DNA of 64,000 nt from Myxococcales bacterium (GTDB lineage Bacteria; Myxococcota_A; Polyangia; Nannocystales; Nannocystaceae), in contig JACKDU010000009.1 in the NCBI GenBank assembly GCA_020633335.1, positions 1 through 64,000 of the forward strand, written 5' to 3'. A program made the position numbers and the translations under genes. Each line of letters starts with the position of its first letter. Positions within the stretch are counted from its first letter, which is position 1. The notes under the pieces are model-generated. The model searched no databases and was not told where the DNA came from. It worked only from the letters and a program-made list of their open reading frames with translations. Shown in pieces: positions 1 through 9,190 of this stretch.

Positions 1-30
1 TGGGTCGATACGTCGCGGTCGAGGCACTAG
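1..30 (-). repeat. R repeat, copy 1 (3' of a gene)
   Basis: The first 30 bases match two other places in the window (12735-12763 and 38113-38143). Read in the direction of the neighbouring gene, the core is GTGCCTCGACCGCGACGTAT followed by CGACCCA. It starts about 17 bases past the stop codon of the lipoprotein gene at 47-1531. All three copies lie just beyond a gene's 3' end in the same orientation relative to that gene. The window edge may cut this copy. Confidence 0.75.
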
Positions 31-46
31 CGTCGGCGCGCGCGAC

Positions 47-1531
47 TCACTGCGGGCAGACGACGTTGGTGATCTGACCGCCGGCCATGTCGGAGTAGGT
101 GTAGGGCTGGTTGAGCCCGTCGTAGGTGGCGATCTCGAAGGTCTCGGGGTGGATCCGGTAGGCGACCGTGGAGCCCAGGGGCACCGCCCAGATGTAGCCG
201 TCGACGTCGACGCCGATCCCGCGGGCGAGGCCGTTGATCGGGAGGAGCACCTTGCCGCCGACCTGCATCGTCTCCGAGTCGAGCCAGCCGATCCCGCCGG
301 CGGTCGCGTGCCAGACCCGGCCCTTGAGATCGACCGCGACCCCGCTGCCGCCGTTCGGCGGGAGGTCGCCGATCTGGGTCGCCCACTGCTTGGTCACCGG
401 ATCGTAGCGCGAGCCGTCGTCGAGCCAGACCCGGTCCTTGGTGTCGACGGTGATCCCGTAGAAGCCCTTGTTGACGGTCTCGACCTCGAGGGTCTCGTAG
501 TCGACCTTGAAGATCATGCCGCCGCCGAAGATGAAGAACCACACGTTGTTCTTGGTGTCGACGGCCGCGCCGTAGGCCCCGAGGGCGCCGCAGGTGAGCT
601 GCGGGAGGTTGATCGTGTCGTCGATCGCGCCGGTGTCGCCGTTGATCCGGTAGACGACGATCCCGTTCGCGCCCGTGCAGGGCTGGTTGACGCCCTGGCC
701 GTGGGAGGCCGCCGCCCAGATCTGCTGATCCTCGTACTGGCAGGTCTCCTCGTTGTAGACCCCGGAGGTCCAGGCGACCGGCCGCTGGGTGGTCGCGGTG
801 GGGAAGGCGGTGTACCAGGCGAGGCACTCGTCGGAGCCGAAGGGGAGGAGGTCGTCCTTGCCGGTCGACGTGTCGATCTTGCCGTTGTTGTTGAGATCCT
901 CGCAGTCGTCCTGGCGGGCCCAGATCTTGGTGAGGCCGCCGTGGCGGTTGGCGACCACCACCGCCCGGCCGTCGATGCTCACCGAGGTCCGAGACGGGCT
1001 CCCCTGGTGATCGGGTCGGGTGTAGTAGCGGCCGACCTCGGTCATCGTCCGGGTGTCGATCTTCGAGACCGTGTGCTGGCCGCTGTTGGCGATCCAGACG
1101 TAGCTCCAATCGCTGTTGCCGCACTTGATCTCACAGCCGCCGCCGCCGGTCGTGGTGTCGCCGTCGCTGGTCGAGCCGTCGGACACCGCGCCCGTCGTCC
1201 CGCTGGAGCTGCTCTCGCCGGCGGTCGTCGTCTCGGTGGCGCTCGTGCTCGCGCTCGTCGAGTCGGTCGTGCCCGCCGAGGTCGAGCTCGTCGCGCTGCC
1301 GCTCGACGACGACGCGCTCTCGCTGCCGCTGCCGGCGTCGGTCGAGCCGCCCTCGCTCGCGGAGGCGGTCCCCTGGGTCATGGTCGCGGTCGCGGTCGCG
1401 CTGGCGCTCGACGTCGCCGAGTCGGTGTTGGCGGAGTCGTCGCCGCAGGCGAGCGGGCCCGCCATGAGCGAGGCCAGAGCCAGGAGACCGAGCGTCGACG
1501 GGTGGATCTTCTGGGACGGCTGCCTCTTCAT
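47..1531 (-). CDS. Lipoprotein with NHL/virginiamycin-lyase-like beta-propeller
   Basis: A 494-aa secreted lipoprotein. The start at 1531 (MKRQPSQK) is chosen because AAGGGGA lies just upstream; an in-frame ATG nine codons earlier has no such site. A signal peptide ends in the lipobox GPLAC, followed by GDD and then about 100 residues of Ser/Thr/Ala/Gly linker typical of Nannocystaceae lipoproteins. The C-terminal 350 residues contain repeated propeller-blade elements such as YVWIANSGQHTVSKID, GVAVDLKGRVWHA and GIGVDVDGYIWAV, as in the NHL and Vgb families. It is probably anchored on the outer membrane or periplasmic face. Substrate and function are unknown; an enzymatic role is not implied because no catalytic motif is evident. 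Confidence 0.85.
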   Translation of the reverse strand: MKRQPSQKIHPSTLGLLALASLMAGPLACGDDSANTDSATSSASATATATMTQGTASASEGGSTDAGSGSESASSSSGSATSSTSAGTTDSTSASTSATETTTAGESSSSGTTGAVSDGSTSDGDTTTGGGGCEIKCGNSDWSYVWIANSGQHTVSKIDTRTMTEVGRYYTRPDHQGSPSRTSVSIDGRAVVVANRHGGLTKIWARQDDCEDLNNNGKIDTSTGKDDLLPFGSDECLAWYTAFPTATTQRPVAWTSGVYNEETCQYEDQQIWAAASHGQGVNQPCTGANGIVVYRINGDTGAIDDTINLPQLTCGALGAYGAAVDTKNNVWFFIFGGGMIFKVDYETLEVETVNKGFYGITVDTKDRVWLDDGSRYDPVTKQWATQIGDLPPNGGSGVAVDLKGRVWHATAGGIGWLDSETMQVGGKVLLPINGLARGIGVDVDGYIWAVPLGSTVAYRIHPETFEIATYDGLNQPYTYSDMAGGQITNVVCPQ

Positions 1532-1729
1532 CGCTTGTTTCCCCTTGCCAGGCTCCAAGGTTCCACCTGAGTGGTGGCGCCCGTCAACTGCGCGCGATCG
1601 CGGGAGCCCGCGGGCCGCGTCGCCGGCCTGGTCGCGCGCTCGAAGACGGCCGATCGCCCTCTTCGTGGGTGATCTTCGGCCCTGGATCGGCCGGGGAGCC
1701 GGCTGGCGCGGGGGCTAGGATCGCCGGCG

Positions 1730-4700
1730 ATGATCCCGGAGCCGCTGGTGATCATCCTCGAGCTCGCGCGGGCCGAGCGGGCCGAGGATCCCTACGCGTT
1801 CCGCTTCGAGCCCCAGGACTACCTGGTGCGGGCGGAGGGGGGCGGCTTCTCGCGGATCCGCCTCGAGTGGGACGAGACCTGGCTCGACGACCTCGCCGCG
1901 CTGCGTCGGCCCTCGCCGCCGGCGAGCGTCCTCCAGCGGGTCGGCGAGCGCCTCCGCGGCTTCCTCGCGGGGGCGGGGTGGGGGGCGAAGGCGGCGGCGA
2001 TCGACGGCGTCCTCCGGGCCGGCGGTCAGGTCCTCCTGTCCATTCGGTCAGCCGCGGCGGAGCTCTACACGCTCCCCTGGGAGCTCCTCACCCTCGGCCC
2101 GGGGGGCGAGCACATCGGCGAGCGTGAGGGGGCGCTCGTCCGCTACGAGTGGCCGGAGACCGCGACCGTCCCCGAGGCCCGGGCGCCCCGCCGCGACGAC
2201 GGGCGGATCCTGATCGCCTGGTCCGCGGCCGGCGGTCAGGTGCCGGCGCGCGAGCACGTCGCGGCGATCGCCGCGGCCTGCGAGGCCGGCGGGCGGCGCT
2301 TCGATCCGGAGCGCGACGTGGTCGCCCACGCGAGCCCCGCTCGCCTCGAGGGGGCGCTCGCCGAGGCGCTGGTCGACGGGCCGCCGGTCGACGTCGTCCA
2401 CCTCCTCTGCCACGCGACCGGCGGGGCCGAGGGCGGCCTCCTCCTCGACGGCGACGCGGGCGGGGTCGCCACCGTCGACCCCGGGAGCCTGCGGCGGCTG
2501 ATCCGGCGCTTCGCCGGGATGGTCCGCCTCGTGGTCTTCGCGGCCTGCGAGAGCGCCGACCCGGGCGACGCCGCGAACGCCCTCGGCGGCCTCACCCAGA
2601 TCCTCCACCGCGCCGGGATCGCGGCGGTGATCGGCTCGCGCTTCCCGCTCGGGATCGACGCGTCGATCGCCTTCACCGAGGCGCTCTACCGCGGCCTCGT
2701 GGTCGAGGTGCGCAGCCTCGAGGAGGCCGTCGGCGTCGGCCGTCGCCGCCTCCTCCGGGTCCCGGGGGCGATCGAGTGGGCGTCGCTCCAACTCCACGCC
2801 CGCGCGGCCGACGGCGCTGACACCCGGCCGCTGGTGATCCGCCCCTACCGCGGCCTCCTCGCCTTTGAGCCCGCGGATCGCCGCCTCCTCTTCGGGCGCG
2901 CGCGCGAGGTCGCGGAGATCCGCGGCGACCTCGCGCGCCTCGAGGAGCGCGGGCGGCCGCAATTCGTGGTGGTCGCCGGCGCCTCGGGGACCGGCAAGTC
3001 GTCGGTCGTGCTCGGCGGCTTCGTGCCGGCGCTCCTCGAGGAGCGCGAGCCGAGGTGGCGGTGGATCCGGCTGCGGCCGGGCGCGGCCCCGCTGGCGGCG
3101 CTGGCGGCCGCGCTCGCCCGCCTGGTCGAGGGCCCGGTCGACGCCGAGCCCGAGGCGATCGCCGCGGCCGCGCTCGCCTGGCGGGAGGGACACCCGGCCG
3201 CGGCGCTCCTGGTCGTCGTCGATCAGCTCGAGGAGCTCTTCACCCAGGGGGCCGACGCCGACGCGCGCTCGGCCTTCGCTCGCCTCCTCTGGCGGCTGGC
3301 GGGCGATCGCCGGCGGCCGATCGCGGTCCTCCTCACCCTCCGGGTCGACTTCATCGGCGCCTGCGGCGAGATCATCGTCGACGACGCGGGGCTCCGCCTC
3401 GATCGGATCGCCTACGACGAGGAGCACCGGGCCTTCATCCCGCGCCCCGACCGGGCGATGCTCCGGCAGGTCGTCGAGTCGCCGGCGGCCGCGGTCGGTC
3501 TGTCCTTTGAGCCAGGACTCGTCGAGCGGATCCTCGACGAGGTCGAGGGCGAGGCGGGGGCGCTGCCGGTGCTCAGCCACGCCCTCTCCCTCCTCTGGGC
3601 CGAGCGCAGCGGTCGCACCCTGACCCAGGCGGCCTTCCGGCGCAACGGCGGGGTCGCGGGGGCGCTCGGCCGCCACGCGGAGGCGCTGGTCGGCGAGCTC
3701 GACGACGAGGCGCTCGCCCAGGCCCGGCGCCTCCTGGTCCGCCTGGTCAGCGGCGGCGGCGGCCTCCGGGCGGGTGACACCCGCGCGCGGCTCCCCCTCG
3801 AGCGGCTGCGACCGCAGGGGGCGGCGGCCGAGGTCTTCGACCGGGTCGTCGCCCGCCTCGCCGAGGGTCGCCTGGTGGTGATCAGCGAGGCCGAGGGCGG
3901 CGAGGCGGGGGCCGCCCAGGGGCGCCAGATCGAGGTCGCCCACGAGGCGCTGATCCGGGCGTGGCCGCGCCTCCAGGCGTGGGTCGACGAGGATCGCCAG
4001 CGGATCGCCGAGCTCGGCCGCCTCGCCGCCTGGGTCGTCGACTTCGACGAGCGCGGCAGCGTCCTCGACGGCCGCCGCCTCGCCTACGCCCAGGAGGTCG
4101 CGGCCCGCTCGCCCGATGACATCGATCCGTCGACGCGCGCGCTCCTGGGCGCCAGCGAGGCCGCGCAGGCCGCCCGTGAGGCCGAGGAGGCGGCCCGCCG
4201 CGCCGAGCTCGAGCGGGCGCTCTCGCGGACCCGCAAGATCGCGATCGTCGCGGGGGTGATCGCCGCGGTCGGCCTGGTCCTCGCCTACGTCGCCGGCTGG
4301 ACCCTCGACGCCTTCAAGCGGGAGTCGCGGCTCCGCCTCGACGAGCCGCTCTACACCCTCCTGGGGCGGCTCCCACGCGACGATCCCGAGCTCACCCTGA
4401 GCGTCCTCGAGGCGATCGAGGTCGCCGACGAGCGCTGGCTCGAGGCGGCCGACGACGCGCTCGCGCGCCTCCCCGAGCGCCACCTCCTCTCGCCGGCGTC
4501 GATCAAGGACATCGCGGTCGAGCCCCGCGGACGCCGGGTCGCGCTCGCCGAGGGCGCGACGATCGCGGTGGTCTCGCTCGACGACGACGCGGCGAGCGAG
4601 GTGTCGGTGGACGGGCCAGCGCTCTCGCTCGCCTGGGAGCCGCCGCTGGTCGGTGAGCGGCTCCTCGCGGTCACCCTCCCGTCGGCGCTCGTCGAGGTCG

Positions 4701-6127
4701 AGCTCGGGCCGCCGCCGAGCGTCGCTGCGCTCGCCCGCCTCGAGGAGTACGGGCCGACGATCCGGGGCGACGCCGAGGACCCGCGCCTCCTCGTCTTCGC
4801 GCCCGTCAGCGCGCGCCTGCGGATGATCGCGGCCGACGGCAGCGAGCGCGGGATCCTCAGCGAAAGCGGCGAGCTCGTCACCTTCGCCCGCTTCATCGAC
4901 GACGGCGCGGCGGTGATCGCCGGCGCCGGCGATCTCCGGGGCCCGACGACGCCGGGTCTCCTGCGGCTCTGGCGGGGCGATCCCGGGGCCACGCCGGCCG
5001 TGACGCTCACGCTCCCGAGCGCGCCGATCGCCGCCTGCGCGGGCCCGGAGCGCCTGGTCGCGCTCACCCGCGGCGGCGAGGTGCTGGAGTGGTCACGGGG
5101 GCGCCTCGGGGAGCCGCCGACGCGCTGGCCGCTGGCGCTGCCGGGGGCGCTCGTCGGCGACTTCGACGGCGCCTGCGAGCGGGTCGCGGTCCGTGACGGG
5201 GATGATCGCCTGATCGTCGGCGAGCGGGGCGGCGCCAGCGAGCTCCGGGCGGAGGCCGTCCTCGGCGCGACCCGGATCGCCTGGGCCGCCGCGGACGAGG
5301 CGATCGTCGTCGCCGGGCCGGGCGGGGCGTGGCGATTCCGCGGCGACGGCCGTCCCCACCCGGTCGCGGAGATGCCCCCGAGCGCGCGGACGCGGCGGGT
5401 CCACGAGCTCGCGCGCTGCCGGAGCCCGGAGCAGCTCCAGGCGCTCGCGGACGGCCTCGCGGTCGGTGATCTCGGGGGACGCGACGCCTGCGAGCCCTCG
5501 CTGCCGGCGCGGATGGAGCGCTACGCGCCCGGCCCCGAGGAGCGCGAGATCCTCTTCACGATGCCGCTCGTGCTCCTGATCGTGGAGCTCACTAGCATCG
5601 TCGTCTCCGCGCGTCGACGCTGGCTTTGGGTCCCGCGGGAGCGCCGGCGATCGCCGCTCGCTGACGGCGTCCGGGCGCTCCCCGGGGTGGGGATGTCGAC
5701 GGCGGCGCTGATCCTCCTCATCGGCCTCGGCCTCAGCCCGCTCAACGTCCTCGGCGCCGCCGGCCGGGCGCCGATCGCCTTCGCCTTCGCGGTCGTCGCC
5801 CTGGCGGCGCTCGCCTCCCGGATCATCGAGTCGCTGGAACGTCGGGGCGGGCGCGCGATCGGGGGGTCGGCCCGCGTGATCCAGATCGTGACGATCTTCG
5901 CCGCCCTGGTGCTCGCGCTCTTCGTGCTCTTCTCGCTGGTCCTCTCGCCGCTCGCGGCCAGCGACGACGAGGTCGCGGCGCCCCTGCTCTTCGTCTTTTA
6001 CACGGCGGTCGCGCTCCTCCTCGGGCTCTACTCCCTCGGGCTCAACCGGGTCACGCGTTGGCTGCGCCTGCCGCCGCCGGAGCGCGACCCGCCGCCCGAT
6101 CCGCCTAGCGCCGTGGATGGTCCATGA
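1730..6127 (+). CDS. CHAT protease domain / nSTAND ATPase membrane protein
   Basis: A 1465-aa multidomain protein. Residues 100-350 form a CHAT (caspase-like) domain with the His in HLLCHAT (H228) and the Cys in VFAACES (C273) as the catalytic dyad. PYRGLLAFE then leads into an nSTAND1-type P-loop ATPase with Walker A GASGTGKSS (417-425) and Walker B LLVVVDQLEELF (493-504). A first membrane helix is near 835-860, a WD/propeller-like region covers about 900-1240, and four or five membrane helices fill 1274-1445. CHAT-STAND proteins are known as stress or infection sensors that activate a protease. A defence or programmed-death role is inferred, and no substrate gene is adjacent. The 3' end overlaps the convergent esterase gene by 23 bp. 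Confidence 0.9.
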   Translation: MIPEPLVIILELARAERAEDPYAFRFEPQDYLVRAEGGGFSRIRLEWDETWLDDLAALRRPSPPASVLQRVGERLRGFLAGAGWGAKAAAIDGVLRAGGQVLLSIRSAAAELYTLPWELLTLGPGGEHIGEREGALVRYEWPETATVPEARAPRRDDGRILIAWSAAGGQVPAREHVAAIAAACEAGGRRFDPERDVVAHASPARLEGALAEALVDGPPVDVVHLLCHATGGAEGGLLLDGDAGGVATVDPGSLRRLIRRFAGMVRLVVFAACESADPGDAANALGGLTQILHRAGIAAVIGSRFPLGIDASIAFTEALYRGLVVEVRSLEEAVGVGRRRLLRVPGAIEWASLQLHARAADGADTRPLVIRPYRGLLAFEPADRRLLFGRAREVAEIRGDLARLEERGRPQFVVVAGASGTGKSSVVLGGFVPALLEEREPRWRWIRLRPGAAPLAALAAALARLVEGPVDAEPEAIAAAALAWREGHPAAALLVVVDQLEELFTQGADADARSAFARLLWRLAGDRRRPIAVLLTLRVDFIGACGEIIVDDAGLRLDRIAYDEEHRAFIPRPDRAMLRQVVESPAAAVGLSFEPGLVERILDEVEGEAGALPVLSHALSLLWAERSGRTLTQAAFRRNGGVAGALGRHAEALVGELDDEALAQARRLLVRLVSGGGGLRAGDTRARLPLERLRPQGAAAEVFDRVVARLAEGRLVVISEAEGGEAGAAQGRQIEVAHEALIRAWPRLQAWVDEDRQRIAELGRLAAWVVDFDERGSVLDGRRLAYAQEVAARSPDDIDPSTRALLGASEAAQAAREAEEAARRAELERALSRTRKIAIVAGVIAAVGLVLAYVAGWTLDAFKRESRLRLDEPLYTLLGRLPRDDPELTLSVLEAIEVADERWLEAADDALARLPERHLLSPASIKDIAVEPRGRRVALAEGATIAVVSLDDDAASEVSVDGPALSLAWEPPLVGERLLAVTLPSALVEVELGPPPSVAALARLEEYGPTIRGDAEDPRLLVFAPVSARLRMIAADGSERGILSESGELVTFARFIDDGAAVIAGAGDLRGPTTPGLLRLWRGDPGATPAVTLTLPSAPIAACAGPERLVALTRGGEVLEWSRGRLGEPPTRWPLALPGALVGDFDGACERVAVRDGDDRLIVGERGGASELRAEAVLGATRIAWAAADEAIVVAGPGGAWRFRGDGRPHPVAEMPPSARTRRVHELARCRSPEQLQALADGLAVGDLGGRDACEPSLPARMERYAPGPEEREILFTMPLVLLIVELTSIVVSARRRWLWVPRERRRSPLADGVRALPGVGMSTAALILLIGLGLSPLNVLGAAGRAPIAFAFAVVALAALASRIIESLERRGGRAIGGSARVIQIVTIFAALVLALFVLFSLVLSPLAASDDEVAAPLLFVFYTAVALLLGLYSLGLNRVTRWLRLPPPERDPPPDPPSAVDGP

Positions 6128-7139
6128 GCCAGGTGACGATCCTGGCGCCGGTGCCGGGGATCAGGAGCGGGCGGTGGTTACCGCCGGCGATCGTCCAGAG
6201 CTCGACGTCGACCCCCGCGGGGCAGCCCTGGGCCCGCGAGATCGCCGTCTCGGCGCCCGGGAGCGCGTCGACGAGATCGAGCGCGCCGCCGTCCTCGAAG
6301 GTCACGTCGCAGCCGTCGTGCTCCGCCCAGAGCGCGGTCGTGGCCACCGCCCCGGGGTAGGGCGCGTCGTACCAGCCGCCCTCGTAGCGGATCACCCCGT
6401 CGGCGTCGCCGTGGATGTGGAGGGTCGAGACCGGCGAGGCGGGGGCGCAGCCCGAGCCGTCGACCGAGGTCGCGGCGCCCGCGAGCCCGGCGATCGCGGT
6501 GAAGCGATCGGCGCGATCGCAGGCGAGGCGATAGGCCATGAAGTGACCGTTGGAGCGGCCGACCGCGAAGACCTGCGCCGGGTCGATCGGCCAGGCGGCG
6601 ACGACCTCGTCGACGACCCCGCCGAGGTAGGCGACGTCGTCGCTCTCGGTGTCGCCGCAGCAGGCCGGGCAGGCGTTCCAGGCGAGGCGGCCGTCGGTCG
6701 CCGGCAGCCCCTCGGGGGCGAGGACGAAGACCCCGGGATCCGCGTCGATCCCCGCGAGGTCGAGGAGCTCGATCTCCTCGGCCGGGGTCGAGCCGAAGGC
6801 GTGGAGGACGAGCACGAGCGGGTAGCTCCGCCCCTCGTCGAAGGCGGCCGGGAGCTGGAGCTCGACCGGGCGCTCGCCGCCGAAGATCCGCGGGCGGCCC
6901 TCGCCCTCGCTCTCGGAGCCGGCGCTCTCGCTCTCGCCGGCGCTCGCGCTCGCGCTCTCGCCGACGCTCGCGCCGACGCTGAGGCCGCTGGTGGTCGGGC
7001 CGTCGTCGCCGTGGCAGGCCCCGAGGAGCGCGAGGGCGAGCGCGAGCGCGGCGAGGCGGCCGCGGCGAGCGCTCCTCGGGGCCTCCGCGGGGCGGCGGCG
7101 GGTCGTCGCCGGCGGGGCGCTGCTGCTTCGCTCGCTCAT
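6105..7139 (-). CDS. PHB-depolymerase/LpqC-type esterase lipoprotein
   Basis: A 344-aa alpha/beta hydrolase lipoprotein. The chosen start is MSERSSS at 7139; an in-frame ATG 35 codons upstream would place an Arg-rich stretch before the signal peptide. The signal sequence LAALALALALLGACH ends in a lipobox, followed by a Ser/Glu/Gly linker. The catalytic domain starts at SYPLVLVLHAFGS (oxyanion region) and has the nucleophile elbow VGRSNGH. These features match polyhydroxybutyrate depolymerase and feruloyl esterase-like secreted enzymes (COG3509). The likely catalytic His is GGNHRPL near the C-terminus. The real ester substrate cannot be told. The gene converges on the CHAT/nSTAND gene and overlaps it by 23 bp. 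Confidence 0.85.
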   Translation of the reverse strand: MSERSSSAPPATTRRRPAEAPRSARRGRLAALALALALLGACHGDDGPTTSGLSVGASVGESASASAGESESAGSESEGEGRPRIFGGERPVELQLPAAFDEGRSYPLVLVLHAFGSTPAEEIELLDLAGIDADPGVFVLAPEGLPATDGRLAWNACPACCGDTESDDVAYLGGVVDEVVAAWPIDPAQVFAVGRSNGHFMAYRLACDRADRFTAIAGLAGAATSVDGSGCAPASPVSTLHIHGDADGVIRYEGGWYDAPYPGAVATTALWAEHDGCDVTFEDGGALDLVDALPGAETAISRAQGCPAGVDVELWTIAGGNHRPLLIPGTGARIVTWLMDHPRR

Positions 7140-7219
7140 CGTCCACGGCTCGGCGCCGCTCCGAGGATCGCCGAGGTGGGGCCGCGGGACCAAGCCCGCG
7201 AGCGCGCAAATTCGACGGC

Positions 7220-7308
7220 GGCGGGCGCCCGCCGAGGCGGGCACTCCGAGCCCGGCGGCCGCTCATGAAGATGTCTCTTCGGACATGTTCATCGCGGCGG
7301 GCGCCCGC
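7220..7308 (-). terminator. Hairpin cluster between kinase and esterase genes
   Basis: Two copies of the palindrome GGCGGGCGCCCGC (7220-7232 and 7296-7308) flank an imperfect palindrome, GATGTCTCTTCGGACATG (7270-7287). The right copy overlaps the stop codon of the upstream kinase gene on the minus strand. No T-tract follows, so this would be a GC-hairpin type of termination or an RNA-end stabiliser. The same 13-mer occurs just past another minus-strand gene at 41694-41706. Confidence 0.45.
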
Positions 7309-9041
7309 TAGTCCCCGCGGGTCAGCCACCAGAAGCCGATGACGCCGACGAGGAGCGTCGGCAGGAGGCCGGCGAGGCCGATCACGCCCCAATCGGCGTC
7401 GGCCTGGGCGGCCTGGGTCTGCCAGGCGATCGCCGCCGAGGCCGCGCCGACGGCGACGGCGATCGCCGCGACCCGGGCGATCGCGCCGCCGCCGAGGGGC
7501 GCGACGGTCGAGCTCGCGGGCTCGCTCGCCGACGAGCTCGAGGGGCGGACCTGGATGGTCTCGGCGACCCCGCTGCTCAGGCTCCCGCCGCCCACCAGGC
7601 GCTCGGTGCTCCCGCCCTCCTCGGAGTCGTCGGCGACGCCGGGATCCTCGGTGATCGCGTTGATGATCGGCAGCGACGACCGGAAGGGGGCGACCGGGCC
7701 GGTGTCGCCGGGCTTCGGCGGCGGCGGCAGCGGGGTGTCGGGGATCGCGTTGAGGTAGAGCTCGGTGTGCCGCTGCCGGCGGACGAGCTGCCCGGAGAGC
7801 TCGCGGAGGGCGGCCCGCATCGCCTCGGCGGTCTGGAAGCGGTCGTCGGCGTCGCGGGCGAGCGCCTTCTCGAAGAACTCGAAGTAGGGCGGCGGCAGAT
7901 CGGGGCAGCGATCGCGGAGCGGGATCGGCGGCTCGGTGGCGATGTTGAAGACCAGCGCGTGGACCCCCTCGCCCTCGTGCGGGAGCTTGCTGGAGATCAT
8001 CTCGTAGAGGACCACGGCGGCCGAGTAGAGGTCGGTGCGGAGGTCGAGCGGCGCGCCGGCGGCCTGCTCCGGCGACATGTAGTAGGGGGTCCCGAAGATC
8101 CCCTCGGGCGACTCGCTGGTCGCGTCCGGATCGAGGAGGATCGACGCGCCGAAGTCGAGGACCTTTAGCTCGGTCCGCACCTCGTCGGTGTGGATGTCGC
8201 GGACCTGGGCGAACATCAGGTTCTCGGGCTTGACGTCGCGGTGGATGATCCCCCGCTTGTGGGCGGCGATGAGCGCCGAGAGGACGCCGTCGAGGAGGCG
8301 CAGCGCCTCGTCGGGCTCGATCGTCTTCTCGCGCTTGAGGCGGGCCCGCAGGCTGTCCTGCTCGAGGAGCTCCATCGCCATGTAGGGGACCGGGGCGGTC
8401 GACGGCGAGACGTCGAAGATCTTGACGATGTTGGGGTGGCCGAGCGCGCCCATCAGCCGCGCCTCCTGCCAGAAGCGATCGATCGCGCTCTGCTTGCGGC
8501 GGAGGCGGTCGATCAGGATCTTGACCGCGACCTCGCCGACCATGTGGGTGTGGGTGCAGCGCCAGACGTGGCCCATGCCGCCGCGGCCGATGAGGCGATC
8601 GAGGCGGTACTTGTCGTCGAGCACCATCCCCGACTTGAGCTCGATCGTCGCCGGGCCCTCGCCCTCGCGGTGGTACCACTCGCCGCCGACGGCGGTCGTG
8701 TTGACGGTCTGGAGGCGCTGGGTCGCCGAGGCGGTGACGTTGCGGGTGTCGCCGAGCGCCGGCTGGACGGTGAGCGCCGCCGGCCCCGGCCCCTCGGCCT
8801 CGCCCTCGGCCTCACCCTCGCCGAGGATCTCGGCGTCGATCGCCGAGTGGCGGCGGGTCGGCTCCGCGGGGCCGAGGCGAGCGGGCGAAGGGGTCTCGTC
8901 CTCGGCCTCGCCCTCGTCGTCAGCGATCTCGGCCTCGAGGGCGGGGTGACGTCGGGTCGCGTCGGCCGGGCCGATCGACGCCGACGGCGGCGCGGCGGCG
9001 TCGCCCGCCCGCGGATCGTCGGGGTTGCCCTCAACGCTCAT
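7308..9041 (-). CDS. Membrane-anchored Hanks-type Ser/Thr protein kinase
   Basis: A 577-aa kinase. The start at 9041 (MSVEGNP) is preferred over ATGs at 9056 and 9053 because GGAGG sits five bases upstream. An acidic, low-complexity N-terminal 150 residues precede a complete kinase domain: glycine loop GRGGMGHVW, VAVKIL lysine, HRDVKPEN catalytic loop, DFGAS metal site and GTPYYMSPEQ activation segment. A Pro/Gly-rich linker leads to two C-terminal hydrophobic helices (around RVAAIAVAVGAASAAIAW and GLAGLLPTLLVGVIGFWW). The domain order suggests a cytoplasmic kinase tethered by its C-terminus. The partner or substrate is unknown. Confidence 0.93.
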   Translation of the reverse strand: MSVEGNPDDPRAGDAAAPPSASIGPADATRRHPALEAEIADDEGEAEDETPSPARLGPAEPTRRHSAIDAEILGEGEAEGEAEGPGPAALTVQPALGDTRNVTASATQRLQTVNTTAVGGEWYHREGEGPATIELKSGMVLDDKYRLDRLIGRGGMGHVWRCTHTHMVGEVAVKILIDRLRRKQSAIDRFWQEARLMGALGHPNIVKIFDVSPSTAPVPYMAMELLEQDSLRARLKREKTIEPDEALRLLDGVLSALIAAHKRGIIHRDVKPENLMFAQVRDIHTDEVRTELKVLDFGASILLDPDATSESPEGIFGTPYYMSPEQAAGAPLDLRTDLYSAAVVLYEMISSKLPHEGEGVHALVFNIATEPPIPLRDRCPDLPPPYFEFFEKALARDADDRFQTAEAMRAALRELSGQLVRRQRHTELYLNAIPDTPLPPPPKPGDTGPVAPFRSSLPIINAITEDPGVADDSEEGGSTERLVGGGSLSSGVAETIQVRPSSSSASEPASSTVAPLGGGAIARVAAIAVAVGAASAAIAWQTQAAQADADWGVIGLAGLLPTLLVGVIGFWWLTRGD

Positions 9042-9088
9042 CGGCGCCTCCATCATAGCCGCTTCGTCCACCGGCGGTCGCCGGCGTG

Positions 9089-9140
9089 AGCGCGCGCGGA
9101 GGCGCGCCGCGGGGGCCTTGGCCCCCCGGCGCGCGCGCTC
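9089..9140 (-). terminator. Very GC-rich long hairpin
   Basis: The arms 9101-9117 and 9120-9135 are nearly perfectly complementary around a two-base loop. An outer pair, GAGCGCGCGC and GCGCGCGCTC, extends it. It lies 50 bp downstream of the stop codon of the minus-strand lipoprotein gene at 9191-10486. There is no T run, so it is called terminator-like from position and structure only. Confidence 0.5.
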
Positions 9141-9190
9141 CCCTGGCGGGCGGAAGAGGGCGCCGCTCAGGGCGTCGCTCAGGGCATCGA

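Noticed and set aside
2048..4483. 811-codon antisense open frame inside the CHAT/nSTAND gene
   Set aside because: Long antisense frames are expected in DNA with this third-position GC bias; the peptide is Arg/Glu/Gly-rich without motifs, while the plus strand has clear domains.
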